Below are positions 1-12,280 of a DNA stretch of 64,000 nt, in pieces; within the stretch, counting starts at the first letter, position 1; each line of letters begins with the position of its first letter. This DNA comes from Lonicera japonica (lineage: Eukaryota; Streptophyta; Magnoliopsida; Dipsacales; Caprifoliaceae). Both the position numbers and the translations under genes were made by a program. The stretch spans positions 3,698,501 to 3,762,500 of the forward strand of contig CM038469.1 in NCBI GenBank assembly GCA_021464415.1, given 5' to 3'. Under the pieces are notes generated by a model, which saw only the letters and a program-made list of their open reading frames with translations, had not been told where the DNA came from and did no database searches.

Positions 1-440
1 ACACAATCATGCAAATCACAGTCGCATTTAATCACTTCGGTAAGAGATTGATCCAGAGAATGCCAAGGTGCAGATTCGGGTTCATCCACGTGCTCAACAA
101 TGATTACACTCACTGGCAAATGTATGCTATTGGCGGTAGCAAAGCCCCAACGATCATCAGCCAGGGGAATAGGTTCCGGGCCCCGAATAAGATATTTAAG
201 AAGGAGGTGACAAAGAGAGAGTACAGCACTGAGGCAGAGTGGAAGACATGGACATGGAGATCCGAGAACGATTTGATGATGAATGGTGCATATTTCAGAG
301 ATGGTGGTGATCCTGAGGCATCTAAAAAATATGCTGCCAAGTTTCCATCAGAAGTGCTGGCGGCACAGCCTGGAACGGCGGTCGATGCGCTCACAAAATT
401 TGCCGGCGCGGTTAATTGCGAGATTGGAAAGCCGTGCTAG
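1..440 (+). CDS. Pectate lyase, C-terminal exon (5' part outside window)
   Basis: The open frame runs in from the left edge, so the Met at 9-11 is internal and not a start; the stop is TAG at 438-440. The product is the C-terminal part of a plant polysaccharide lyase family 1 enzyme, which cleaves de-esterified pectin in the cell wall by calcium-dependent beta-elimination. The diagnostic stretch NHFGKRLIQRMPRCR is followed by G-F-I-H-V-L-N-N-D-Y-T-H-W. This matches the family pattern vxRxPxxRxGxxHxxNN, which contains the catalytic arginine. The YAIGGS and SQGNRF blocks also follow the plant family. The C-terminus ends in a short Cys-containing tail, as in many plant pectate lyases. The last exon is intact. 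Whether the whole gene is functional cannot be judged here. Confidence 0.92.
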   Translation, partial: TIMQITVAFNHFGKRLIQRMPRCRFGFIHVLNNDYTHWQMYAIGGSKAPTIISQGNRFRAPNKIFKKEVTKREYSTEAEWKTWTWRSENDLMMNGAYFRDGGDPEASKKYAAKFPSEVLAAQPGTAVDALTKFAGAVNCEIGKPC

Positions 441-1696
441 CTAGTGAATTTGAGGAAATGACAGGACTATTTTGTAACAATTTTTTTTGTTTTGTTACAA
501 GGTAGATGAATGCATGAGAGGCAAAGGGAAAGAGAATGAGGATGTTTTTGTTCCAACCTTTTTTTTTTATTTTTTTTTCAACAGATTTTTTTGAAAACCA
601 AAAAATGGCTTGTAAATGAAGAGAAGGGGAAGCTCGTGATCATGGCTAAATGATGAAGATTAACAAGATTAAGGCCAAGTTGTTGCGTGTTCTTAGTTTT
701 TGTAACGATTAGGTATTTTGAAGAATATTGCATGCCTTCATTGTTTTGGATCATCTGTCTTCGTTTAATTGTTTCCCTTAAAATGAAATTTTTTTTTTCT
801 GTTGTTACACAAAATAATCCTTGTTTGGCCAAGTGCATGTGCAGTTTGCTTTCTAGTTTCTACACTTTTTTTCCTTTTAAAAAAAAATTCATTAATTTTA
901 ACATAACTAGCATCTAATAACAAATTTGTCTACCACAGTAAGATATGATGCATTAATTAACTGAACTCTCCACTTGAATAACTTCAAAAAAAATAAAAAA
1001 TTAAAGGTTCTCTTAAACTAGAATCAATGAGTCTTTTTTTTTCCGCGAAACGAGGTAATTAAAAGGTTTTGTGTAACAATATTTTTCGCAAAAAATCAAC
1101 GAATAATATTTTTTAGAAATAAGGGTCTAGATATTATTATCATTATGAAATAAGGGCTTGTTTATCGATTGTGTTTTAAAATAAGGGTTTTGACTGAGTG
1201 CAAACTTAACTTTGATAAAGTTGTGTTGAGTGTAAACTTAATTTTGCATAAAATTGTGTTTTATGCAAACTTAACTTTGTAATAAAAAAATTTAACGCAA
1301 ATTTGTTTTGCATGGTGTGTTTATATTTTTTAACAAATATATTCTTATGTTTCATCTATAAAACTTTAAAACAATGTTAAATAAACACAAATAAACTATG
1401 TAAGCATGGATTTGATTTAAATATTGCATTTTCTAGATTCTATGCAATGATTGTTGGATAGCGAATCAATTTTTTATATCATTTTAATTCTGTTTTGATT
1501 GTATCTATTAATGTGGTGGTTCTTTTTTGATTGTGACTATTTTCACCATTGTACACTCAATTATAAAACAAAAATAAATACAACAAAAGTCATTACATTT
1601 ATTAATTCAAGTAACAAAGATTGAAATTTCAATTAAGCTCGTAAACACTTGCTACTTTAAGTCACAAAAATAAATACAACAAAAGTCATTACAAAA
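441..1696. other. Pectate lyase 3' UTR and AT-rich spacer
   Basis: The 3' UTR probably covers the first few hundred bases; long T and A runs follow. Around 1200-1275 the motif GCAAACTTAACTTTG or a close variant recurs about three times. I see no gene. Confidence 0.4.
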
Positions 1697-2047
1697 CTAA
1701 ATTATATCTCTTTCCATTGTCATCACATCCATAGAATACTTACTACCTATTGTACATAGCAAACAAATACAGGTAATAGCCATTTTCTTCCCATGTTCGT
1801 CTTCTTCTTGGAACACTGATCTGCATAGATGACTGAGCGGGGGTGGCTGTTGATCGAGGTAATTATCTCCCTTTAATCTTGCTTCTTTGAGTACTACATA
1901 AATTATTTGGTATCCTACAAATTCTGAGAAGTTGGCACTCACATGAACATCATTTGACTCATAATCATTACTTGAGTTGTCTTTCTTGGAGCCTTCTAAT
2001 GGCTCATCCTTTACGACAGTTACGAGCACGGGCACGGGCACCTGCAC
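1697..2047 (-). CDS. Unrecognised 116-codon reading frame
   Basis: This open frame on the minus strand encodes an acidic, Ser/Asn-rich N-terminal part and a hydrophobic C-terminal stretch (ITCICLLCTIG). I do not recognise a family. A splice-acceptor-like AG lies just upstream on the minus strand, so it could be an exon remnant. It could equally be chance, since the region is AT-rich and no other exon is visible nearby. Confidence 0.2.
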   Translation of the reverse strand: MQVPVPVLVTVVKDEPLEGSKKDNSSNDYESNDVHVSANFSEFVGYQIIYVVLKEARLKGDNYLDQQPPPLSHLCRSVFQEEDEHGKKMAITCICLLCTIGSKYSMDVMTMERDII

Positions 2048-2219
2048 CTTTCTTAAAGGAACAATATTTTTTTCTTGCGTACAAATTCATTGAGATACGT
2101 AAAAATAAGATATAAACAACTCATACTGAATTCTAAAACCAATACTTAAAATAGAATCTTCAATAATTTAAAGGAAAAAGTATTTAAATACCTCGATTTA
2201 CCACATTCTTAAAGTGTTG

Positions 2220-2345
2220 GGGAGCACTTTGATAAATGGGTTATTCTTGGAAAATAAAGTTTACGAAGCTATGGAGTTTTTCAAAAAGTTGGTGATAGAG
2301 AAACAAATAGAACATGATGGAATTACTTATGGGACTGTTAACTAA
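2220..2345 (+). pseudogene. PPR-repeat fragment
   Basis: Translating from 2220 gives about 41 residues that fit a P-class pentatricopeptide repeat: LINGLF, then EAMEFFKKL, then DGITYGTV, ended by TAA at 2343-2345. The helix A/helix B spacing and the Asp-Gly-Ile-Thr-Tyr start of the next repeat are typical of the family. Upstream sequence does not continue the repeats, so this is a single-repeat relic of an organellar RNA-binding protein gene. It lies about 0.4 kb from the left end of the Copia element. Confidence 0.5.
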
Positions 2346-2769
2346 ATATAATCTTCATTTTTTTTGTTATTTTTTTAATAGTTGCAAATCACTGTAAGAA
2401 TATACACGACTCAGCTCAAAGGACCCAGATGAAAAGAAAAATCCATAATTCTCTCAATTCATTAGCACCCAAACCAATAAACCAAAAATATAAATATATT
2501 TCAGAAAATCCCAATCAAAAGACATCCCACATTCAAATTATACCAATAATAAAAAAGCACTGAAGTATCTATGTTTGTTGGTGGAGATAAAGGTGGAGGC
2601 TAGAAAAACTGATCATCTACATTAACTGAATATTGAAAGGTGTTATTTAGCTCCTAGTTTTAGTAAAATTCTTTCCACTTAGTGAGTTGTTTGTTTCGTC
2701 TTGTATAAGACAGTTTTTTATACTGGGTGGTAAGTCAAATATTTTTGTTATTAGTGGGCAGGGAATAAT

Positions 2770-3289
2770 TGAAGATTTGGCTCTGTATAGGAATTCTATT
2801 TCTATTAGGTTTTATATTGTCCAATTGTTTATTGGCTTTGTATTGTCCAAATCCTAATTGGATTTGTATTATCCAATTTGTAGTAGGATTTGGCTTTATG
2901 CAATCCTAGACCATAGGATTTATACTCTATAAATAGACCCCTTGTCATAGGGTTTATTCATGAGTTGTGTTATATTGTTTACTAGCTAGATTAGAGAGTA
3001 TATTTGAGAGATAATATTGAGAGCTCTAATTGGTGGCTAGGGTTTGTTTTGTGCGTTGTACTTAGAATTGGTCTCATCAATAATAGCTATCACCCGGTGG
3101 ATTAGTGGCGGTTTTGCCGACACCGCCTAATTGCTTGTATACTTAGTTAGTTGTTTTCTTCTTTCATCTCTTGCTTATCATATTACTTGAATACCATTGG
3201 TGCTTGTTTCTTTAATTATTGTACGCATAATTGTCCGGTCGGTCCTACGCTTGTGCTAAGGCTTGTTCCAGCGGTATCTTAGCACAACA
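2770..3289 (+). repeat. 5' LTR of the Copia element
   Basis: 520 bp, TG...CA, identical to 7470-7989 except for three transitions near its 3' end. A TATA-like ATAAATAG near 2929 probably marks the element's promoter. Confidence 0.95.
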
Positions 3290-3292
3290 ATT

Positions 3293-3303
3293 TGGTATCA
3301 GAG
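3293..3303 (+). other. Primer-binding site (tRNA-Met type)
   Basis: TGGTATCAGAG lies 3 bases inside the 5' LTR. It is the usual Copia primer-binding sequence, complementary to the 3' end of initiator tRNA-Met. Confidence 0.9.
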
Positions 3304-3342
3304 GAATGTTTATTTCTTGGGATAATTGTGTCATAATTAGAG

Positions 3343-6300
3343 ATGTCAATTGTTGGTACATTGGAAGGGAATGCCATGGCGGCAGATATAACACCTTTGA
3401 AGGGGGCATCTGCTCCTAAGGTGACGGCTGCGGTTAAATTCGATATAGAGAGATTTGACGGGAAGAAGACGGATTTTGCGATGTGGCAATGTCAGATGTC
3501 CGATATCATTGTCCAACAAGGTTTGCACAGAGCATTGTTGGGGAATAAAACTAAGCCCGATGAGTGGTCCGACGCCGATTGGGCTGAGTACGATAGGCAG
3601 GCATGTAGTACAATTCGTTTACACCTTGCTCCAAACGTGATGTACTATGTGATGCGTGAAACATCTGCCTCGATAATTTGGAAGAAGCTTGAGGATCAGT
3701 ATATGACAAATAGTATCGAGAATCGTCTGTACTTGAAGAAGAAGCTATTCCGGTACGAATTTTCGAGGGGTACATCCATGAACGATCATCTCGACGGGTT
3801 CAACAAGATAATCTCATATTTGCAGGGGTTAGACGTCGAGATTGATGATGAGGACAAGGCGATTTTGTTTCTTAATTCGCTCCCAGAATCCTATGATCAT
3901 CTAACCACCACACTTATTCATGAGAAGGAAAAGGTGACCTACGATTTGGTATCGTCGGCCGTCTTGGCTAATGAAAAACGCTTGAAGGAGAGAGGATAAT
4001 CCAACTCAGATGCGCTATTCATTAGGGGGAGAAGCGATGAGAAAAAGCGAGAAAATCGGGGAAAGTCGCGATCAAAATCTCGGGGACCGGCTGACAAGAG
4101 TAAGATAATTTGTCACAAGTGCAAGAAACCTGGACACGTGCATCGGGAGTGTCCAAATAGAACCAATGGCAGTGGAGAGAATAAAGGTGCGGTGGAGAAC
4201 GCAAACGCGGTAACGGCACCAAAAGATGAGGACTTTGAGAGTATGTTGGTTGTGACTTCTCGGGTTAGCTCTTCGAGCGAGTGGATCTTGGATAGTGGGT
4301 GCTCGTATCACATGTGCCCAAACCGGGAATTGTTTCATACCTTCACCGAGGTTGACGGAAGCAAGGTTTTGATGGGTAATGACCATGTGTGTAAAACAAT
4401 GGGGATTGGTACGATCCGGCTAAAGATGCACGACGGGGTAGTACGTACTCTTCGTGATATCCGGTATGTTCCTGATCTGAAGAAAAATTTGATCTCTTTA
4501 GGGGTTCTTGATTCCAATGGGTATCGTGTAATACTTGAGGGTGGAAATTTAAAAGTTCTCTCCGGGGCTATGGTTGTGATGCGAGGAAAGAATGAGGGTA
4601 ATCTCTATTTTCTTCAAGGAAGCAAGTGACTAGGTTTGCTTCGGTTACGACTGAAGAGACTGACACGACGAGATTATGGCATATGCGATTGGGTCATGCT
4701 GGGGAGAAGGCTATAATAGTGTTGAGTAAGCAAGGGCTACTTGAGGGTGCGAAAAGCTGCAAACTAGAGTTTTGTGAGCATTGTGTGCTTGGAAAATAGA
4801 CTCGGATGAAGTTTGGGACAGCGAGATATTGCACGAAAGGAGCACTTGATTATGTGCATACGGATGTCTGGGAGCCGACAAAGACTCAATCCTTGGGTGA
4901 AAATCATTACTTTGTGACTTTTATTGATGATTACTCAAGGAGAACTTGGGTCTATCTCATGAAGTATAAGGACCAGGTTTTTGATGTGTTCTTAAAGTGG
5001 AAGGCAATGGTTGAAAATCAGATTGGTAGAAAAGTTAAAGTGCTCAGGTCAGACAATGGCGGAGAGTACACTTGTGATCCTTTTAAGGATTTCTACCAAC
5101 GAGAAGGTATCATTCGCCACTTCACGGTCAAGGGTACACCTCAACAGAACGGAGTAGCGAAGAGGATGAATCGTACGCTCCTTGAAAAGGTGCAGTGTAT
5201 GCTTTCTAATGCCAAATTAGATAAGCGATTTTGGGCTGAAGCCTTGTCCTACGCTATATTCTTGATTAATCGTTTGCCATGCTCGGGAGTGGAATACAAA
5301 ACACCTATGGAGGTGTGGATCGGATCTCATGCTAGTTACGACAACATTCATATTTTTGGTTGTCCGGCTTATTATCATGTTCGTGATGAGAAAATTGACC
5401 CTAAGGCTCGTAAGGCAATATTTTTAGGCTCTTGTGATGGGGTTAAAGGTTATAAATTGTGGTGTCTTCAAAGTAAGAAGATTATGATTAGTAGGGATGT
5501 GATGTTTGACGAGGCGTCTATACTCAAGACGACCTTGTCGACAAACGGTGGTTCTCCAATTTCGGTTGAAAAGGAGAACAAGGCGAGCGAGATAGTGGTG
5601 GAAACGGAAGTGACTACTCCAGTTAATACTCGGGTTACGGATTCGGTGGAGGAGTCCAACGAGGAAAAGATGACTCCCGGTGAGGATTCGAGTCAACAAC
5701 AAATAATACCGTCTTTGGCTAGTGGAAGGGAGCCTAGGGCTCGACGTGCACCGGTTCGATATGGGTATGAAGACATGGTGGCATATGCATTAGTAGGTTA
5801 CGGGGATGAGTCGACTTCGTATCGGGAAGCTATGGATTCTAGCGAGAATGCAAAGTGGAAAGCGGCTATGGAAGATGAGATGGAGTCTCTCCGAAAAAAT
5901 CGAACTTGGGAACTATGCGATTTGCCGAAGGGAAAGAAACCTATCGGGTGCAAGTGGATTTTCACTAAGAAAGACGGGGTTCTAGGGTCCGGTGTTCGTT
6001 TCAAGGCATGGTTGGTAGCCAAGGGTTATGCGCAAAAAGAAGGGGTGGATTATAATGAAGTGTTCTCTCCGGTTGTGAAGCACACCTCGATCCGAGCATT
6101 GTTGGCTATGGTGGCGCAATTTGATCTCGAACTTGAACAACTCGATGTCAAAACTGCGTTCTTGCATGGGGACCTAGAGGAAGAGATTTATATCTCTCAG
6201 CCGGAAGGATTCAAAGTTGTTGGTAAAAAAAATAGTGTGTGCAAACTTTGGAAGTCGTTGTACGGATTGAAGCAATTCCAGCGTTAATGGTACAAGAGGT

Positions 6301-7370
6301 TTGACACGTTCCTGATCGCGCAGAAGTTTACTCGGAGCGAATTTGATCATTGTGTTTACTTCAAAAGGCTTGAATCTAGCAATTTCATCTATTTACTCCT
6401 ATACGTTGACGATATGCTCATTGCTTCCTGGAGCTTGGTGGAGATCGACGTATTGAAAGCTCAGTTAAGCAAGGAGTTTGAGATGAAAGATTTGGGTGGA
6501 GCGCGAAAATTTTTGGGGATGGAGATCATACGAGATAGGAAGAGGGGATAATTGTGTCTTACACAAAGTCAATACCCTAAAAAAGTGGTTGCTCGATTTG
6601 GGATGAAAAACTCAAAGCCGGTGAGTGTCCCGTTAGCACCGCACTTCAAACTATTGGCAACGATGGCTCCTACCTCCGAGGAAGAGGTGGAGTACATGGC
6701 TCAAGTTCCTTATGCAAGTGCGGTTGGGAGTTTAATGTATGCCATGGTATGCACTCGATCGAACATTGCTCAAGCCGTGAGCATTGTTAGTAGCTATATG
6801 GCGAACCCTAGAAAACCGCATTGGCAAGCCGTTAAATGGGTTCTACGATATCTGCGGGGTACAATGAACAAAGGGTTGGTATTTGAAAATTTTGGAACGT
6901 CAACTATTGAGGGTTTTGTGGATTCGAACTACGCTGGCGACCTAGACAAGCGAAGATCGACTACGGGTTATGTGTTTACATTGGGTAGCGGTCCGTTGAG
7001 TTAGAGGTTGATAATTCAAAGTGTGGTAGCGTTGTCTACCACGGAGGCAGAATATATTGCAGTAACGGAGGCGGTCAAGGAGGCTATATGGCTCCGTGGT
7101 TTAGTTAGTGATCTTGGTTTGAAGCCAGAAAAAGTGGTGGTGCACCGTGACAGTCAGAGTGCAATTCACTTGGCGAAGAATCAAGTTCATCATGGAAGAA
7201 CCAACCATATTGATGTCCAATATCACTTCATTCGGGAAATTATTGAAAACAGTATTGTAAATCTGGTTAAAATAGGCACCAAAGATAATCCGGCAGATAT
7301 GTTGACAAAGGTTGTTCCGTTGGCCAAGTTTGAGCATTGCTCGACGTTGGTCAATATCCTTCGGTGTTGA
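3343..7370 (+). pseudogene. Copia gag-pol polyprotein, broken by five stops and a frameshift
   Basis: The frame opens at ATG 3343. Gag (3343-4160) contains the UBN2-type core and a CCHC zinc knuckle ([14 protein letters not shown], about 4111-4152). Protease shows LDSGCSYHM near 4288. Integrase has the HHCC region (about 4680-4795), the catalytic Asp in YVHTDVW and the Asp in LRSDNGGEY. RT retains YVDD at 6402-6413, and RNase H ends at TGA 7368-7370. Breaks are TAA 3997-3999, a one-base frameshift near 4625, TAG 4797-4799, TAA 6285-6287, TAA 6549-6551 and TAG 7002-7004. The third integrase acidic residue, exactly 35 residues after the second Asp, is Lys (AAG at 5160-5162) where the family has Glu. 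This copy cannot make its own enzymes. Confidence 0.93.
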
Positions 7371-7457
7371 TGCCCCTTGGGGGGCGGTGGTCCTAAGGGA
7401 CCGGCGGGGGTGATAGTGTCTTATTTGATGATTTGATTATTGTGGAGGAACATCACC

Positions 7458-7467
7458 AAGGTGGAGA
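7458..7467 (+). other. Polypurine tract
   Basis: AAGGTGGAGA lies two bases before the 3' LTR, the expected place for the plus-strand primer. Confidence 0.6.
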
Positions 7468-7469
7468 AT

Positions 7470-7989
7470 TGAAGATTTGGCTCTGTATAGGAATTCTATT
7501 TCTATTAGGTTTTATATTGTCCAATTGTTTATTGGCTTTGTATTGTCCAAATCCTAATTGGATTTGTATTATCCAATTTGTAGTAGGATTTGGCTTTATG
7601 CAATCCTAGACCATAGGATTTATACTCTATAAATAGACCCCTTGTCATAGGGTTTATTCATGAGTTGTGTTATATTGTTTACTAGCTAGATTAGAGAGTA
7701 TATTTGAGAGATAATATTGAGAGCTCTAATTGGTGGCTAGGGTTTGTTTTGTGCGTTGTACTTAGAATTGGTCTCATCAATAATAGCTATCACCCGGTGG
7801 ATTAGTGGCGGTTTTGCCGACACCGCCTAATTGCTTGTATACTTAGTTAGTTGTTTTCTTCTTTCATCTCTTGCTTATCATATTACTTGAATACCATTGG
7901 TGCTTGTTTCTTTAATTATTGTACGCATAATTGTTCGGTCGGTCCTACGCTTGTGCTAAGGCTTGTTCTAACGGTATCTTAGCACAACA
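7470..7989 (+). repeat. 3' LTR of the Copia element
   Basis: 520 bp, 517 of 520 positions identical to the 5' LTR by my base-by-base reading, ending CA at 7988-7989. Confidence 0.95.
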
Positions 7990-8186
7990 ATAAAAAATCT
8001 CTAGTATTCTTATTTTGTTTAGTGTTGCATATTTGCATGAACCTATTAGAGGATGTTATAGCAAATTGTTAGTTTCATTTGTTTTTGTCAAATTTTAAAA
8101 GGAAAACATTGAATAAAAAACAAATTTATCGAGATATAATTTTAGTAAAAACACATTTAAAGCATATGTCTACTTTTTGTTTGTTA

Positions 8187-9817
8187 TGTTGACCTTGAAG
8201 GTCTTAATCTTATTTTGATAATAACAATAAATTAATCATGTGTAATTTAACATGTTCTTGATATAAGATTATAGATTTCTTATTTGGAAAATCAAGAATA
8301 GCATGATTGTTCAAAGGAAGTTTGACAAGGATCATTCAATCAATATCCGATCAAGTCAACGAAGCATTCGACTAAAACCGATCTATCCGAATCAAGATCA
8401 TTCTTCTATAAGCGTTGGACAAGACAAGAAGATCAATCTCATCACCCACAAGCTAGCAATGCAAATTCATGAAGCACAAAGATCAAGAATCATATGCAAA
8501 AGTTTCAAGAGAAAAGCTTCAAGTGAAGAATCAATTTGAAGAAACAAATCGAAGCATTCGAAGACTTATCTAGTCGGTAATTGAGTGTTTGCTTAGGATT
8601 AATGTAAATTTTCTTAATTGATTGATTATATAGCTCAAACATATTCTTACATCTTTTAAAGATTGATTTAAACTAGCTTGAAATTGAATTTATTTGAAAA
8701 ACATCATTTTACAAAAATCGAGTTTCAAAATAAATTCATATTAATTTTAAATGATCATATTTTAAGCTATAATAAAAATGAGTATCTTAGAAACATATAT
8801 TTCAGGTTCCAAAATCATCAGAATTTTATTTGGAACTAAATTATTAAATTGGAAAAATATTTTTATTTTTCGTTTAATATTCGCTCAATTTTTGCCCAGT
8901 TTTGATCTAACGGTAAAATGGAGGCCTTCCCGAACTCCGATCATTTTGAAATTTTTACAGTAGTTAGACAACATCTCCTGGCAATTTTGACTAACATTTG
9001 AGCATGATCCAACGGTCTAATTGAGGGAAATTAACAAAACAATTTTAAATTTTTTTGTCAAAACTAGCTGTTGGAAAGTTTGAAAATGTATACCTTGGAG
9101 CCAAAACCTCTCTTAATCATCCCCAACGGCCATATGATTTTGTAAGCTATAAATATGATGTCTTAGACATGTTTTAATACACTTGAATCATTCTACAAAC
9201 TTATTTTACATATATACAAAGTTATTCAAGTATTATTGATCATATTCTTCATTTTTGAGCTATATATTTTTGATCAATTTTGATATCTCTTAGTGTGAGC
9301 TTCATTTGTATTTTGTTATACACAAGAGAGATATTGTACATTGGTGTTAGTCACCAAAATTTGTTCAAATCATTTTTGTGAGAGGTGTATCTCATAGAAT
9401 TAGCAAGAGGGATTTCTTGTGAAAGTATTGAAGGTGTTTTCAATACTTGTGAGAGTGTGTGATAAGAATACACTTGTAGAGGTTTGATCTTCACCCGGAA
9501 GGAGATCGGTTATAGTGGAAATTCTCGGGGAACTAACCGAGCGCGGAGTAAGGGGAACAAGCCGAACCGTGTGGACAAAAAATCTTCGACTTCAAATTGG
9601 TTCAATCTTTCTTACTCAATCTCTTTATTATTGATTGTTTAAATTGTTTGAGATTACTTATTTATTTGCTCTTATACTTGATTGTTTATTTGCTTACATT
9701 CCTTGATAAATTTGTTTAGTAAATTATTTTACTTAAACATTTTCGAAAAGATTTTTAATTCCGCATTAAGTTTTTAAAACCCTATTCACCCCCCTCTAGG
9801 GTATTTTCCGACCTACA
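8187..9817 (+). mobile_element. Solo LTR (1.63 kb)
   Basis: The unit starts TGTTGACC and ends GACCTACA. It is flanked on both sides by the identical 5-bp duplication TGTTA (8182-8186 and 9818-9822). It has no gag or pol, and the 3' end carries the CCCTATTCACCCCCCTCTAGG stretch seen near the ends of many plant LTRs. A related, reversed copy lies at 34119-35584. The 78-codon frame at 8303-8539 lies inside it and has a similar counterpart in the other copy, so it is LTR sequence and not a gene. The best reading is a solo LTR left by recombination between two LTRs. Confidence 0.85.
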
Positions 9818-9822
9818 TGTTA

Positions 9823-10561
9823 GATTAACCAAAAGCAGTGTGAAAATAAGCACTACATTGAAGCTCAAACTTATGTTAATATCAACTTAAATAGAAAATA
9901 AAAATTTGGACCTTATTTATACTGCAGTTAGCTTTTAAAAGGGGAAAATACTGAGAATGCATTTTCAATTTTATTTGTTTGTTATCATAATCTTATTATG
10001 TTTCGTTCGTTGTAATTGCAAGTTTTGCAATGTGAAGTCATCCGCTCCTAACTACATTATACTAGTCTAAACTCTAAAGTGGTGCAGATATGATCCTACA
10101 CAAAAAGAAAATGAACTGTAGTGATCTTTTATGGCTTATTAGCTGATACTGCTATTGAATTGGCCAATATAAAAGTGATATATGAGATGAAGGTGATAAA
10201 ACTTATAGGTGTGAAAACAATGCAAGAGTATAATACAAAAAGAGCAATCTTTTACCTTCAAGATCAAAAAGATAAAATCAAGGAGAATTGGGCCTTAGAG
10301 GTGGCAATGGACGGTGCTAGATGAGGGAGGCCAGCGTTAAAGAGGGATAGCGGGAAAGAGAGGTGCGTCTGTGTGTGTAATTCTTAAATCTAGAGAGAGA
10401 AAGACAAATTGAATTTGAGGAAAGGGGAACCGTGTGGGTTGTTTTTCTTTTTTCTTTTTCTTTTTTTCTTTTTAATAGGGAGTGCATTGTTTGGTAATGG
10501 GAATGAGGTATTCATCCCACAAGGATAGTGTAAGGGAGTCCCTCTTAATAGCCGGACTATA

Positions 10562-10592
<31 letters not shown>

Positions 10593-12280
10593 ATGTTTAT
10601 TTTTTTAAAAAAAAAACCTTAGACTTCTGTTGACTAAATAATGGCCGTTAGATAAGAATTGAGAAATATATACTGAGACAGCCACAAGGCCACAACCCAC
10701 ACTTCTTTCTCACTTTCACATCTCTTTCAGATTCTCGCACCTCCCACACTTCTTTCAAATCTCGCCCTCATGTCTTCGCCAGTTTGGCTTTCCCATATTT
10801 ACAGCCGTCGCTTGCCACACGCTGCTCCTCCTCCACCTCTAGCCCCCCACAGTCCTACACTGCTGCTCATCCTCTATCTTCCACTTTGACCTCCCACGCT
10901 GGCTTCTATTCCTCCACTACCAGCCAATCGATTATTCCAACAGTAAATATGATATCACTTGTTCTCGATTTTATAGTGGATTTGTGGAATGTGTTATGTT
11001 TAGACTGTTACTTGTTAATGTGATCCCGTTTTTTTTATGGACTTTTTGTATGAGGTTTGTAGATTTGTGGAATGTATTAGTGGATTATATATATAGATAA
11101 AGAATAAAAGACTTAACACATGTGGTTTGTAGATTTTTGGGATGTGTTTAAACTGCAGTCTACTAATTCAGGGCAGGGCGAGGCAGGGCTTCGAGGCATA
11201 CTTGCGGGGCGGGTTTGGGTTTCTTAAAAAAAACCCGTTTCGAGTTTGGGGCGAGTTTAGGGAGGGCTAATGTACATGCAGGTTGAGTTTAATATTGGCC
11301 AAATCCGCCCCATAACCGACCCGTTGCCATCCCTAGCTAGGCTGAACCTGATGGAGACTAGATTTATAGAACCGGATTATTAGGCATTTTGTTTAGCTAA
11401 ATACTGTAACTTTTTATGTTGGGGCTATTTATTTAATAATTTGTACTATCTTAAATCTTTTTTCCCCCAAATATCGTCTGGGCTGTATAAAAATAAGGGG
11501 AAAAAAAAACTTTGTAGAAAGAGATGGATCCATTGAATTAATTTCAATTATTGTTTATCATGTAATTAAAAAAATATTATTATTTATAGAGGGCTTTTTA
11601 ATTTATTTTATTTTTGGTAGGTAAAGTATCCTGACCGGTAACTTGCTTGTTTCTTAACGATCCATCCCCCAACCGATATCACCTAATCATTTTCTAAATT
11701 AACACACACTGCTCTAGTTTACAACATGAATATTGAATCAAAATTTATTATCTTTAAGTAGTAAAAAATACATCTTTTGATTGATTAATGAGTAAAAATT
11801 GGTAAAATTTTAAGAACTGAAACGGGAGATGGGGAACTGCACCCGTTTGTGAATTTATTCTTTGTGGGCTAGACTTGAACTTGTTTTAAGTCTGCGATCA
11901 ATGTAAATGTAAAATCTCAAGTTTAATCTTGTAAGTGTAGTCATAAATATGCATCTCTTTTTTCAGTATCTTTTCACGTTTGTGATTTTTGTTGGATTAA
12001 CGTTAATTGTTATGTGTTTAATGCTTTTGTAATACAATGAAAAGTATTGGTCGACATCAGGAAAAAGAAGAATAAGATAATTGTAAGTGAAAAAAGAATG
12101 TTAATTATCCCCCATATGATATGAAAAACATATATTGCTTATTTTCGATGTTGTCTGTGGTTCGATTTGTCTTAACATAAAAGATTATTTTCTTTCCTTG
12201 CAATGCTATTTCTCAACCTTTTGTTGGTGCATCTTGATTAGTTCATCTTACCCTTTTGTCTTTGTTGAAAGATAAAAACA
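9823..12280. other. Spacer with microsatellite and TE debris
   Basis: No recognisable gene. It contains a (TA)n run at 10564-10589, CT-rich sequence near 10700-10900 that resembles a transcribed leader, and at 11170-11335 a G-rich stretch ending TTGCCATCCCTA, which looks like one end of a degraded hAT-type element. The 67-codon frame at 10121-10324 matches nothing I know. Confidence 0.35.
10564..10589. repeat. (TA)n microsatellite
   Basis: Thirteen consecutive TA/AT dinucleotides. Confidence 0.9.

Larger units (their letters stand above)
2770..7989 (+). mobile_element. Full-length Ty1/Copia retrotransposon (Tork/Tnt1-like)
   Basis: Two direct LTRs of 520 bp (2770-3289 and 7470-7989) begin TG and end CA. 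A primer-binding site matches the initiator tRNA-Met pattern just inside the left LTR, and a purine-rich tract precedes the right LTR. The 5 bp before the element (ATAAT) and after it (ATAAA) match at four of five positions. The internal order gag, protease, integrase, RT, RNase H is the Copia order, and the gag and protease style suggests the Tork lineage. The LTRs differ at only three positions, all C/T or G/A, so insertion was recent. The coding region is defective. Confidence 0.95.

Noticed and set aside
8303..8539. 78-codon frame with a relative at 35267-35488
   Set aside because: Conservation comes from both being inside the same LTR family; no domain, and start and stop positions differ.
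10784..11023. 79-codon Ser/Pro/Thr-rich frame in CT-rich DNA
   Set aside because: Composition-driven; no domain and no splice context.
11170..11335. Complete hAT element
   Set aside because: Only one convincing end (TTGCCATCCCTA) is visible; no matching left end or 8-bp duplication was found.
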